Source: Alangreenwoodia sp963602445
Lineage (GTDB): Bacteria > Bacillota > Clostridia > Peptostreptococcales > Anaerovoracaceae
DNA length: 12,544 nt
Assembly: GCA_963602445.1 (NCBI GenBank)
Contig: CAVCIY010000020.1
Span: 1-12,544, forward strand
Reading direction: 5' to 3'
Below are positions 1-6,718 of the stretch, in pieces. The notes beneath the pieces are model-generated. The model saw only the letters and a program-made list of their open reading frames with translations. It did no database searches and had not been told where the DNA came from. Numbering within the stretch: the first letter of the stretch is position 1; every line of letters starts with the position of its first letter. Made by a program: the position numbers and the translations under genes.

Positions 1-21
1 TATTATTGCCCGGTGCGTCTT

Positions 22-72
22 GCTGCTCAGTATATTTTGCTGCTCAGTATATTTTACCGCTCACGATATATT
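22..72. repeat. 17-bp tandem repeat across the nadD stop codon
   Basis: Two identical 17-bp units (gctgctcagtatatttt) occupy 22-38 and 39-55. A third, diverged copy (about 12 of 17 matching) lies at 56-72 inside the end of nadD. The middle copy contains the nadD stop codon (44-46), so the perfect copy downstream looks like a duplication of the gene's 3' end. Seventeen is not a multiple of three, so the extra copy would not extend the protein in frame. Confidence 0.85.
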
Positions 73-640
73 CGGCCACTGCGTCCGGCGTCAGGTACTT
101 TATACTTCTGCCTTCCCGACTGCGCTTCCTTATCTCTGTCGAAGAGACGTCTGCTTTCGGGATCTCAACGACACAAATGTCTGCATCATACTTATCCCTC
201 AAGCCTTCCACATACTGCTCAAGCTTTTCATCGTCATAACCGGGGCGCCCCCCGATTCTGATAGGAAATTGTGTGATAAGTTCCTCTGCGCCCTTCCACT
301 TTTCGAGCGTTAATGCCGAGTCAGCTCCAAGTATGAAATAAAGCTCGTCTGACGGATAGATTTCTCTGAGCATTTTCATGGTATCTATCGTATATGATAT
401 TCTTTCGCTTGCAGATTCAAAGTCGGACGCTTCGAGATATTCATTTCCCGAAACAGCCAGCTTCACCATATTAAATCTGTCTTCATTTGAGGCACTCTTG
501 GTACCTACCTTAAACGGCGATGTATTGGCAGGCATCAGAATCACTTTGTCAAGTCCGGCCTCTTTTCCGACATTTTCCGCAAGAATGAGATGCCCGAAAT
601 GTATTGGATTGAAGCTGCCGCCTAATATACCGATTTTCAT
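44..640 (-). CDS. nadD: Nicotinate-nucleotide adenylyltransferase (NadD)
   Basis: This cytoplasmic enzyme transfers AMP from ATP to nicotinate mononucleotide, giving deamido-NAD in NAD synthesis. The 198-residue product has the family's usual length. Residues 7-18 carry the nucleotidyltransferase signature GGSFNPIHFGHL with the (H/T)xGH element as HFGH (14-17). ISYT (81-84) and the core strand YFILGAD (101-107) follow, and SSTEIR (166-171) is the C-terminal SxxxIR phosphate-binding motif. The ATG is preceded by a moderate ribosome site (GGCGG, 8 bases upstream). It lies 52 bases downstream of aspS and may be read from the same transcript. In many Firmicutes nadD sits near obg, yqeK and rsfS; the window ends before that can be tested. 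The TGA stop lies inside a 17-bp tandem repeat. Confidence 0.96.
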   Translation of the reverse strand: MKIGILGGSFNPIHFGHLILAENVGKEAGLDKVILMPANTSPFKVGTKSASNEDRFNMVKLAVSGNEYLEASDFESASERISYTIDTMKMLREIYPSDELYFILGADSALTLEKWKGAEELITQFPIRIGGRPGYDDEKLEQYVEGLRDKYDADICVVEIPKADVSSTEIRKRSREGRSIKYLTPDAVAEYIVSGKIY

Positions 641-692
641 TTTGTTTTCCGCCTTTGCCTAATTTCGCTCTCTCCGACTTTGCCCGGTTTTC

Positions 693-2477
693 CTAATTTT
701 CTTCCTTTTGAGGCAAGACAACCTTGATTGCCAGCTCTTCAAGCTGCTCCTCGGAGATGTCTCCCGGGGCTTCCGACATGAGGCATTGCGCATTTGCATT
801 CTTCGGGAATGCAATGACCTCACGGATACTTGATTCGCCGAGCATGAGCATTACCAGACGATCCATTCCGTATGCGAGACCGCCGTGAGGAGGTGCTCCG
901 TACTTGAATGCTTCAAGCAGGAATCCGAACTTTTCGTTTGCCTCTTCGTCCGAAAGGCCAAGAGCCTTAAACATCCTCTTCTGGAGCTCTCTTTCGTGAA
1001 TTCTGATGCTTCCGCCGCCTACTTCGACACCATTGAGCACGATATCATATGCGTCTGCCTTGACGCTTCCCGGGTCAGATTCGAGCTTGTCGATATCCGA
1101 AGCCTTAGGATGTGTAAACGGATGATGCATTGCGTAATATCTACCGTCCTCTTCATTATATTCGAAGAGCGGGAAGTCTGTAACCCACAGGAAATTGAAT
1201 TGTGAATCATCGAGCATGCCGAGTCTTCCTGCGATTTCTCTTCTTAAAAATCCGAGTGAATCCCATACAATATTTTTCTTGTCGGCTACAAAGAGAAGCA
1301 GGTCGCCTTCCGACGCATTCATTCTCTCGAGAATCGCAGCTGTCTTTTCCTCGTCAAAGAATTTTGCTATAGGAGAAGTGACGCCGTCTGCTGTAATCTT
1401 CATCCAGGCAAGTCCCTTTGCGCCGTATGATTTGATAGCTTCCTGAAGCTTGTCGATTTCTTTTCTGCTGAACTTTTCCGCGCCGCCTGTGATATTTATC
1501 GCATCCACAAGTCCGCCGTTTTCGAGAGCGCTCGTAAATACTTTAAATCCGCAATCCGCTGCGATATCGCCAAGCTCTACGAGCTCAAAGCCGAATCTCG
1601 TGTCAGGCTTGTCGCTTCCGTATCTTGCCATCGCCTCATCATAAGGCATACGCGGGAACGGGATCTCTATGTCTCTGTCAAGAACTTCCTTAAAAAGCTT
1701 CTTCATAAAGCGTTCCTGAATCTCCATGATGTCATCCGGCTCAACAAATGAAAGCTCCATGTCGATCTGTGTAAATTCGGGCTGTCTGTCCGCTCTGAGG
1801 TCCTCGTCTCTGTAGCATCTCGCAATCTGATAATATCTGTCAACACCCGATGCCATGAGAATCTGCTTAAAAAGCTGTGGCGACTGAGGAAGTGCGTAGA
1901 ATTTTCCCTGATTTACTCTGCTCGGGATAAGATAATCTCTTGCTCCCTCCGGTGTCGGCTTTACAAGTGTAGGTGTCTCTACCTCGATGAAGCCTTCCTT
2001 GTCAAAGAAATTTCTAGTACAGATAGCAACCTTGTGTCTCATTCTGAGATTGTGCTGCATCTTTGATTTTCTGAGGTCAAGATATCTGTATTTCAGTCTG
2101 AGATTTTCGTCTACGTTGTCATCATCCTTGACATAGATAGGTGGTGTGTCTGCTTCTGAATAAATCTTAAATTCGCTTACGAGAACCTCTACATCGCCTG
2201 TAGGCAGATCCTTATTTTTGGATTCTCTCTCGACTACCTTGCCTTTCACACCTATTACATATTCGCTCTTGATACTGTCAGCAGATTCGAATACTTCCTT
2301 AGGAATCTCATCCGTAAATACTATCTGTGCGATACCGCTTCTGTCTCTGAGGTCGCAGAAAATCAAGCCTCCGAGGTTTCTTTTCTTGCTGACCCAGCCA
2401 TTTAGCACTACATCTGTGCCGACATTTTCCATTCTGAGTTCACCGCACATGTTCGTTCTTTTCCAGATATTTCTCAT
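693..2477 (-). CDS. aspS: Aspartyl-tRNA synthetase, bacterial type
   Basis: This class II synthetase charges tRNA-Asp with aspartate in the cytoplasm. The 594-residue length fits bacterial AspRS. Residues 1-105 form the OB-fold anticodon-binding domain (GWVSKKRNLGGLIFCDLRDR). QSPQLFKQ (about 198-205) binds substrate, and motif 2 is at about 215-239 (RCYRDEDLRADRQPEF). A GAD insertion domain follows (about 295-410), typical of bacterial rather than archaeal AspRS. Motif 3 is GLAYGMDRLVMLMLG near the C-terminus. The ATG has an AGAGG site 6 bases upstream. The leader is AT-rich; a weak promoter candidate (TTGAAA, 15-base spacer, TAAAAT at 2508-2534) overlaps the edge of the heptamer array. hisS lies 172 bases upstream. 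No T-box specifier or TGGNACCGCG antiterminator motif is seen. Whether this enzyme also charges tRNA-Asn cannot be told from the window. Confidence 0.98.
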   Translation of the reverse strand: MRNIWKRTNMCGELRMENVGTDVVLNGWVSKKRNLGGLIFCDLRDRSGIAQIVFTDEIPKEVFESADSIKSEYVIGVKGKVVERESKNKDLPTGDVEVLVSEFKIYSEADTPPIYVKDDDNVDENLRLKYRYLDLRKSKMQHNLRMRHKVAICTRNFFDKEGFIEVETPTLVKPTPEGARDYLIPSRVNQGKFYALPQSPQLFKQILMASGVDRYYQIARCYRDEDLRADRQPEFTQIDMELSFVEPDDIMEIQERFMKKLFKEVLDRDIEIPFPRMPYDEAMARYGSDKPDTRFGFELVELGDIAADCGFKVFTSALENGGLVDAINITGGAEKFSRKEIDKLQEAIKSYGAKGLAWMKITADGVTSPIAKFFDEEKTAAILERMNASEGDLLLFVADKKNIVWDSLGFLRREIAGRLGMLDDSQFNFLWVTDFPLFEYNEEDGRYYAMHHPFTHPKASDIDKLESDPGSVKADAYDIVLNGVEVGGGSIRIHERELQKRMFKALGLSDEEANEKFGFLLEAFKYGAPPHGGLAYGMDRLVMLMLGESSIREVIAFPKNANAQCLMSEAPGDISEEQLEELAIKVVLPQKEEN

Positions 2478-2526
2478 ATTAAGCCTCTTTTTCTATATAT
2501 ATTTTTTATTTTATGACTTCTTTATG

Positions 2527-2645
2527 ACTTTCAATTTTTGATTTCCGACTCCCGACTTTCGGCTTTCGGTTTTCGTTCTCCGACTCCCGACTCCCAGCTC
2601 CCGACTCCCGGCCTCCGGCTTTCGTTCTCCGATTCCCAGCTCCCA
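2527..2645. repeat. Seventeen-unit degenerate 7-bp tandem array
   Basis: The hisS-aspS gap holds 17 consecutive heptamers with no insertion or deletion. The plus-strand consensus is (A/G)CT(C/T)(C/T)CG: units such as actcccg, actttcg, gctttcg, ttctccg, gctcccg and actccca follow each other in constant phase. The array ends 4 bases from the hisS stop codon and fades into AT-rich sequence toward aspS (atttttg, actttca). Units differ mainly by C/T changes at positions 4 and 5, so one strand is strongly pyrimidine-rich. The period is not a multiple of three and no ORF uses the array. In form it resembles the heptanucleotide repeats known from filamentous cyanobacteria; no relationship is implied. 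Confidence 0.85.
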
Positions 2646-2649
2646 ACCG

Positions 2650-3903
2650 CTATTTTCTGAGTTCATCAACAAGCTGTTCAAATGCAATCTGCTTCTGCTC
2701 CGAAGTCTTCATATCCTTGAGCGTCAGCTTGTTTTGAGATATTTCGTCATCACCGATAACTACAGTATATCTCGAGTTTAGGCGGTCGGCATACTTGAAC
2801 TGGCCTTTTATATTTCTCGAGCAAGTATCCAGCATAGCCTTGAAGCCTTGCTTTCTCAAATCGTGAACGAGCGCTTGAGCTCTGAGCTTTGCCTCATCAC
2901 CCATAAACGCCACGAAAATGTCTGTCTCTTCTATTTCAGGAAGGAAAGCACCTGTCGCCTCCATCACGATCAGCAGACGCTCGATTCCCAGACCAAATCC
3001 CACACCCGGAGTCGCAGGGCCGCCGAGCTCCTCTACGAGGTTGTCATATCTGCCTCCGCCGCATACAGTCCCCTGTGCTCCTATGGTATTTGTAACTATC
3101 TCAAATGCCGTCTTCGTATAATAATCAAGGCCTCTCACGATGCCTGTGTCGACCACATAATCAATGCCTATCGCAGTCAGGTTTGACTTGAGTTCTTCAA
3201 ATGCATCCTTGCAATCGTCGCAAAGATATTCGAGCATGACAGGCGCACCCTTCGCAAGCTCATTGCACTTAGGATTCTTGCAGTCAAGAATTCTCATAGG
3301 ATTGCGTTCAAATCTTGTCTTGCACGTGTCGCAAAATTCTTCATAATTCGGTCTCAGAAAATCCTGCAATGCCTTTCTGTATTTTGCCCTGCATTCCGGG
3401 CATCCTATGCTGTTTATGCGAAGCTCAAGCTCTCCGACTCCGAGCTTCTCAAAGAAGTCCATCGCCACTGCTATTACTTCCGTATCAGCCATCATATCCG
3501 CTGCGCCGAAGATTTCCACGCCAAGCTGGTGAAACTCTCTCAGCCTGCCTGCCTGCGGCTTCTCATATCTGAAGCACGGGATCACATAACAGAACTTCGC
3601 CGGCTTTGTGTCCGCATAGACCTTGTTTTCTATATACGAACGCACAACACCCGCAGTGCCCTCAGGCCTCAGCGATATGCTCCTTCCTGCGTGATCCTCA
3701 AATGTATACATTTCTTTCTGAACGATATCTGTAGTGTCGCCTACACCGCGCTGAAACAGCTCCGTGTGCTCAAATACCGGTGTGCGAACCTCCTCCAAAC
3801 CATATCCGCGGCAGACTTCCCTAAATGTATTTTCGACATATTGCCATCTGCGCGACTGACCCGGCAGGATATCCTTCGTTCCCTTCGGTGCTCTGGTAAG
3901 CAT
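2650..3903 (-). CDS. hisS: Histidyl-tRNA synthetase
   Basis: This class II synthetase charges tRNA-His. I start it at the ATG ending at 3903 (417 residues, MLTRAPKGTKDILP). The longer frame to 3921 would start with TTG and would translate the ribosome site GGAGGGAAGG that directly precedes this ATG. Motif 2 is FRYEKPQAGRLREFHQ (about 111-126), the histidine-binding loop contains GLDYYT (258-263), GGGRYDNL follows, and motif 3 is GVGFGLGIERL (300-310). The C-terminal domain binds the anticodon. The insertion between about 165 and 235 holds four cysteine pairs (C168/C171, C191/C194, C208/C213, C228/C231), which suggests bound zinc. hemZ lies 148 bases upstream and aspS 172 bases downstream, the usual hisS-aspS pairing of Firmicutes. 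No T-box elements are visible in the short leader. Confidence 0.97.
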   Translation of the reverse strand: MLTRAPKGTKDILPGQSRRWQYVENTFREVCRGYGLEEVRTPVFEHTELFQRGVGDTTDIVQKEMYTFEDHAGRSISLRPEGTAGVVRSYIENKVYADTKPAKFCYVIPCFRYEKPQAGRLREFHQLGVEIFGAADMMADTEVIAVAMDFFEKLGVGELELRINSIGCPECRAKYRKALQDFLRPNYEEFCDTCKTRFERNPMRILDCKNPKCNELAKGAPVMLEYLCDDCKDAFEELKSNLTAIGIDYVVDTGIVRGLDYYTKTAFEIVTNTIGAQGTVCGGGRYDNLVEELGGPATPGVGFGLGIERLLIVMEATGAFLPEIEETDIFVAFMGDEAKLRAQALVHDLRKQGFKAMLDTCSRNIKGQFKYADRLNSRYTVVIGDDEISQNKLTLKDMKTSEQKQIAFEQLVDELRK

Positions 3904-3969
3904 TTTCCTTCCCTCCGTCAATTTTACCTATCTTTTATATTTAATAATATCTATAATATCTGAGATCTT

Positions 3970-3998
3970 TTATAAACAGTATCCGATTTTATCTGCAA
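3970..3998 (-). promoter_or_regulatory. Candidate sigma-A promoter for hisS
   Basis: Read on the minus strand, TTGCAG (3993-3998) is followed after 17 bases by TTATAA (3970-3975). The bases just before the -10 hexamer read TGT, an extended -10 (TGn). Transcription would begin about 60 bases upstream of the hisS ATG. The -35 element matches consensus at only about half its positions and the area is AT-rich, so a chance match is possible. Confidence 0.33.
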
Positions 3999-4051
3999 TA
4001 ATATACTTTTGACACCCGCTTCTTCGCTGTACTATGCCTGCGCTGTGCATC

Positions 4052-5641
4052 TCACCCATTAAGTGAACCAGCGTCGTCGTCATGCCCTTTAAACGGCTCG
4101 TAAAGTGCTTTGTCCTTTCGCTCGATCATTTCGTCGAGTCTTTGTATATAAATCTCGAAATTCGTTACATTCGGAACTCTCTCGAGTCTGTTTTCTTCAG
4201 GATAATAAGCCTTGCTGATTCCACCGGCTCCAAGCGCAATGATGCTCTGGTGCTCGTCCATTATGCGGATATTATATATCGACTCCGTCCCCGGCTTTGC
4301 ATATGAAACATTTTCATAATTTCCCGCCATATGCTTCTGCCTATACATATAATACGGAAAATATCCCTTTTCCGCAAGAAGTCTCCTCGCGTCGCCGACC
4401 ATTTTTCCGACGCCCGCAGCATTTTCGTAATGATAATTTTCATTTTGTTCTTTAAGCCTGGACGCGCGCTTGACCGCAAGCGTATGAACGGTGATATTGT
4501 CGGGGTCAAGCTCGATCACCTTCCGCAGCGTATTCATGAACATATCGTAATCTTCCCCCGGAAGGCCTGCTATAATATCAGTATTTATCTCCGGAATGCC
4601 GCTGCTTTTCACAAGCCTGAACGCATCATAAATATCTTCCACCTTGTGCGAACGTCCTATCAGCTCGAGAGTCCTGTCATTCATGGATTGCGGATTTATG
4701 CTGATCCTCCCCACGTTGTGCCTGCGCAAGACCTCAAGTTTGTCTTTATCTATTGTATCAGGTCTGCCTGCTTCAACGCAATATTCTGCGACATGAGACA
4801 TATCAAAAGAATCCCCGACCAGCTTAAGCAGACGCTCCAGCTGCCTGGCATCAAGCGTAGTGGGCGTGCCGCCGCCGATATAGATGCTTTCGGGAATAAT
4901 GCCGAATCTCTTCATCCTGTCGCCAACCGCTGCCACCTCGATCAAAAGAGCCTCAAGATAACGCTCTATAGCTTCACCTGAAGCTTGATTTGACGCAAAC
5001 GAACAATAGAGACACCTCGTAGGGCAAAACGGAATGCCGATGTAAATTCCGACTGTATTTCCCGCTTTCACAGACGTGACAAATCTCTGATTTTTGTATG
5101 TCTCCGCAAGAAGACTGATTTTTTCTTCACTTACATAATATCTTTTTCTGAATACATCCGCCGTCTCTTCTTCAGAAAGACCGCTGTCCATCAATTCGTT
5201 GAAAAGCTTCACCGGGCGCACACCTGTGAGAGTTCCCCACTCCGGCCTGTAACCCGTAAGCTTGGCGAGCTCATCGAAAACGCGGCGCTTTTCAGAGTCA
5301 CGCTCTTCATTCTCGATTTTTCGCTCATCGTCAGTCAGCTTCTTCTTTACAGACCGCCCCAAAGCCGCGCCGGTCTCTGCGCCAACGTCCTTGCCGGCTT
5401 CCGCGCCCGTCTCCGCGCCAACATCCTTACCGGCTTCCGCGCCCGTCTCTGTACCGGCTTCCGCGCCGGCGTCGTCACCGGCCTCAAAACCTTCCGCAGC
5501 CTCAGCAAGTCCCTTGCCTTCCGCCGGCTCATCCAAGACGACCTCATACTCGTCCGGCCTAAGAAACTCCTTTACGAGCTCCTCCAATACATATCTATGC
5601 TTTTCCTTCTTTACTTTCAGTATATACATAAGGTTTTCCAT
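4052..5641 (-). CDS. hemZ: HemZ-type radical SAM coproporphyrinogen dehydrogenase-like protein
   Basis: This is a radical SAM enzyme of the HemN/HemZ group, thought to act in oxygen-independent coproporphyrinogen III oxidation or related porphyrin chemistry. Counting from the ATG at 5641 (529 residues), the cluster motif is CPTRCLYC with cysteines at 206, 210 and 213 (CxxxCxxC). IGGGTPT lies at about 255-261, and EAGRPDTI, SINPQSM and IAGLPGED follow, as in Bacillus HemZ. WGTLTGVRP (135-143) and YMYRQKHMAGNYENVSY are further HemZ-group markers. The open frame extends to a GTG at 5719, but those 26 residues come from short repeats and lack a good ribosome site. The ATGs at 5641 and 5629 both have weak sites, so the start is uncertain. 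Residues about 48-95 form an Ala/Gly/Glu linker encoded by tandem repeats, absent from the Bacillus protein. The Bacillus name is transferred by similarity; catalytic activity is inferred. Confidence 0.9.
   Translation of the reverse strand: MENLMYILKVKKEKHRYVLEELVKEFLRPDEYEVVLDEPAEGKGLAEAAEGFEAGDDAGAEAGTETGAEAGKDVGAETGAEAGKDVGAETGAALGRSVKKKLTDDERKIENEERDSEKRRVFDELAKLTGYRPEWGTLTGVRPVKLFNELMDSGLSEEETADVFRKRYYVSEEKISLLAETYKNQRFVTSVKAGNTVGIYIGIPFCPTRCLYCSFASNQASGEAIERYLEALLIEVAAVGDRMKRFGIIPESIYIGGGTPTTLDARQLERLLKLVGDSFDMSHVAEYCVEAGRPDTIDKDKLEVLRRHNVGRISINPQSMNDRTLELIGRSHKVEDIYDAFRLVKSSGIPEINTDIIAGLPGEDYDMFMNTLRKVIELDPDNITVHTLAVKRASRLKEQNENYHYENAAGVGKMVGDARRLLAEKGYFPYYMYRQKHMAGNYENVSYAKPGTESIYNIRIMDEHQSIIALGAGGISKAYYPEENRLERVPNVTNFEIYIQRLDEMIERKDKALYEPFKGHDDDAGSLNG
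5372..5443. repeat. 36-bp coding tandem repeat in hemZ
   Basis: Two adjacent 36-bp units (5408-5443 and 5372-5407, 32 of 36 bases identical) each encode GAEAGKDVGAET on the minus strand. Partial units flank them (GAEAGTET upstream, GAALG downstream), so the repetitive tract spans roughly 5357-5500. The unit is a multiple of three, so copy-number change would lengthen or shorten the linker without breaking the frame. Confidence 0.85.
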
Positions 5642-5874
5642 TTGTTTCCATCGCAGAGCCGTATCGTTTCGGCAGCAGAGCCATATCATTTCCGCAGCAG
5701 CGCCGTATTCCTTCCTCACCGGAGTCGCATCATTTTCGTTCTCCGATTGACCGTCGCTCGGTCAAATCGCCTCCGCAGCATCGACTATCATCGCCCGACC
5801 GCATCATTTCCGTTCTCCGATCAACCGCCGCCCGGCCGCATCGCTTGCGTCACGAAGCCAAACATACCGCTTTT
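5642..5874. repeat. Repeat-rich gap between the MBL gene and hemZ
   Basis: This 233-base gap is built from diverged short repeats. A 35-bp direct repeat occurs at 5727-5761 and 5801-5835 (30 of 35 identical, 74 bases apart) and has the core ttctccgat. Three imperfect 21-22-bp units rich in gcagcagagcc lie at about 5652-5715. A short inverted repeat (ttgacc 5747-5752, ggtcaa 5760-5765) could form a hairpin but has no T-tract. The hemZ frame runs open into the first part of this gap, which explains the long alternative N-terminus. No promoter stands out. Confidence 0.7.
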
Positions 5875-6516
5875 TTACATCATAAAATCATACTTGCCGT
5901 TCAGGAACGGATTGTTGACCTTTTCGTGGCCGATAGTTGTCTGACCCATATGACCCGGCAGAACGTGAGTGTCATCAGGCAAAACAAACATCTTTGTGAA
6001 AACCGACTTCTTGAGAACAGCAAAAGAACCGCCCTTAAAGTCAGTTCTTCCGATTGAATCGGCAAACAAAGTATCTCCGCTAAAGAGGACATTGTCCACA
6101 AGAACAGAGATGCCGCCGAGAGTATGGCCCGGTGTATGCATAAACTTAAGCTTCATGCTGCCGACAGTAAGCTCATCACCGTCTTCGATGAGAATATCCG
6201 GGATAAATTCTATAGACTGGCCTGTAAACTGAGTCGACATATTTTCCCTTGCATCATTAAAAAGGTAAATATCATCCTTGTGACCCACAAGCGGGCACTT
6301 CCAGAGCGCCTTGAAATAAGGAACGCCGCAGATGTGGTCGCCGTGACCATGAGTGAGAACAATATACTCAACCTCATATCCGTTTGAAGCCACATAATTT
6401 GCGAGCGGCTTTGAAGGGCCGCCCGGATCAACGACAAATGCCTTCTTTGTCTCCTGATCGGCGCATAGATAAGTATTTACCTGCATCGGTCCTGTATAAA
6501 ATAATTTGATATCCAT
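5875..6516 (-). CDS. MBL-fold metallo-hydrolase, glyoxalase II-like (YqgX family)
   Basis: The product is a 213-residue single-domain metallo-beta-lactamase-fold protein, probably a cytoplasmic hydrolase binding two metal ions. The zinc motif THGHGDH is at 55-61, the third metal histidine is in HTPGHT (127-132), the bridging aspartate is in SGDTLF (146-151), and the last histidine is in PGHM (187-190). The C-terminus ENNPFL-like stretch (VNNPFL) is typical of small glyoxalase II-like proteins of Firmicutes. I start at the ATG ending at 6516 because AAGGAG lies 6 bases upstream; the frame's longer start at 6546 would translate this site. It lies between rel and hemZ, as in many Clostridia. Substrate is unknown: hydroxyacylglutathione is only a family analogy, and many such bacteria lack glutathione. 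Confidence 0.9.
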   Translation of the reverse strand: MDIKLFYTGPMQVNTYLCADQETKKAFVVDPGGPSKPLANYVASNGYEVEYIVLTHGHGDHICGVPYFKALWKCPLVGHKDDIYLFNDARENMSTQFTGQSIEFIPDILIEDGDELTVGSMKLKFMHTPGHTLGGISVLVDNVLFSGDTLFADSIGRTDFKGGSFAVLKKSVFTKMFVLPDDTHVLPGHMGQTTIGHEKVNNPFLNGKYDFMM

Positions 6517-6547
6517 AATTTTCTCCTTGCGCATGCCGCACTGCATA

Positions 6548-6573
6548 CGTAAAATTTATCCGTAAAATTTATC
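6548..6573. repeat. Perfect 13-bp tandem doublet upstream of the MBL gene
   Basis: The unit cgtaaaatttatc occurs at 6548-6560 and again, identically, at 6561-6573. On the minus strand this reads GATAAATTTTACG twice, 32-57 bases upstream of the MBL start codon. It could be a chance duplication, a promoter -10 duplication or a paired protein-binding site. No convincing sigma-A promoter pair was found around it. Confidence 0.75.
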
Positions 6574-6621
6574 TTTAAAACGAAACACTCGCAATGCCTC
6601 GACGTCAGCTTCTCCGCGCCA

Positions 6622-6718
6622 CTCGGCTCGACATTTGCCTGCTCCGCCTGACTCACCGTCAACTACTCTGCTCGGCTCGACATTTGCTGCTCCGCCTGAC
6701 TCGACATCAGCTACTTTT
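6622..6718. repeat. 49-bp tandem doublet overlapping the rel stop codon
   Basis: Two adjacent copies occupy 6622-6670 and 6671-6718 (49 and 48 bases, one deletion). They share ctcggctcgacatttg and ctgctccgcctgactc almost exactly. The second copy contains the rel stop codon (6711-6713) and its last codons; the first has the matching ctactctg. The doublet therefore looks like a duplication of the rel 3' end. A shorter related fragment (cctcgacgtcagcttctccg) lies just upstream at about 6598-6617. Confidence 0.8.

Noticed and set aside
3904..4051. T-box riboswitch upstream of hisS
   Set aside because: The gap is only 148 bases and no TGGNACCGCG-like antiterminator or terminator stem with a T-tract is present.
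5641..5719. Extended HemZ N-terminus from GTG 5719
   Set aside because: The 26 added residues are encoded by gcagcagagcc-type repeats, have no family counterpart and no good ribosome site.
5262..5750. Long plus-strand frame (162 codons) rich in Ala/Pro/Ser repeats opposite hemZ
   Set aside because: It is the antisense reading of the hemZ linker repeat, whose GC-rich units remove stops on both strands; it has no ribosome site and hemZ has clear family motifs on the other strand.
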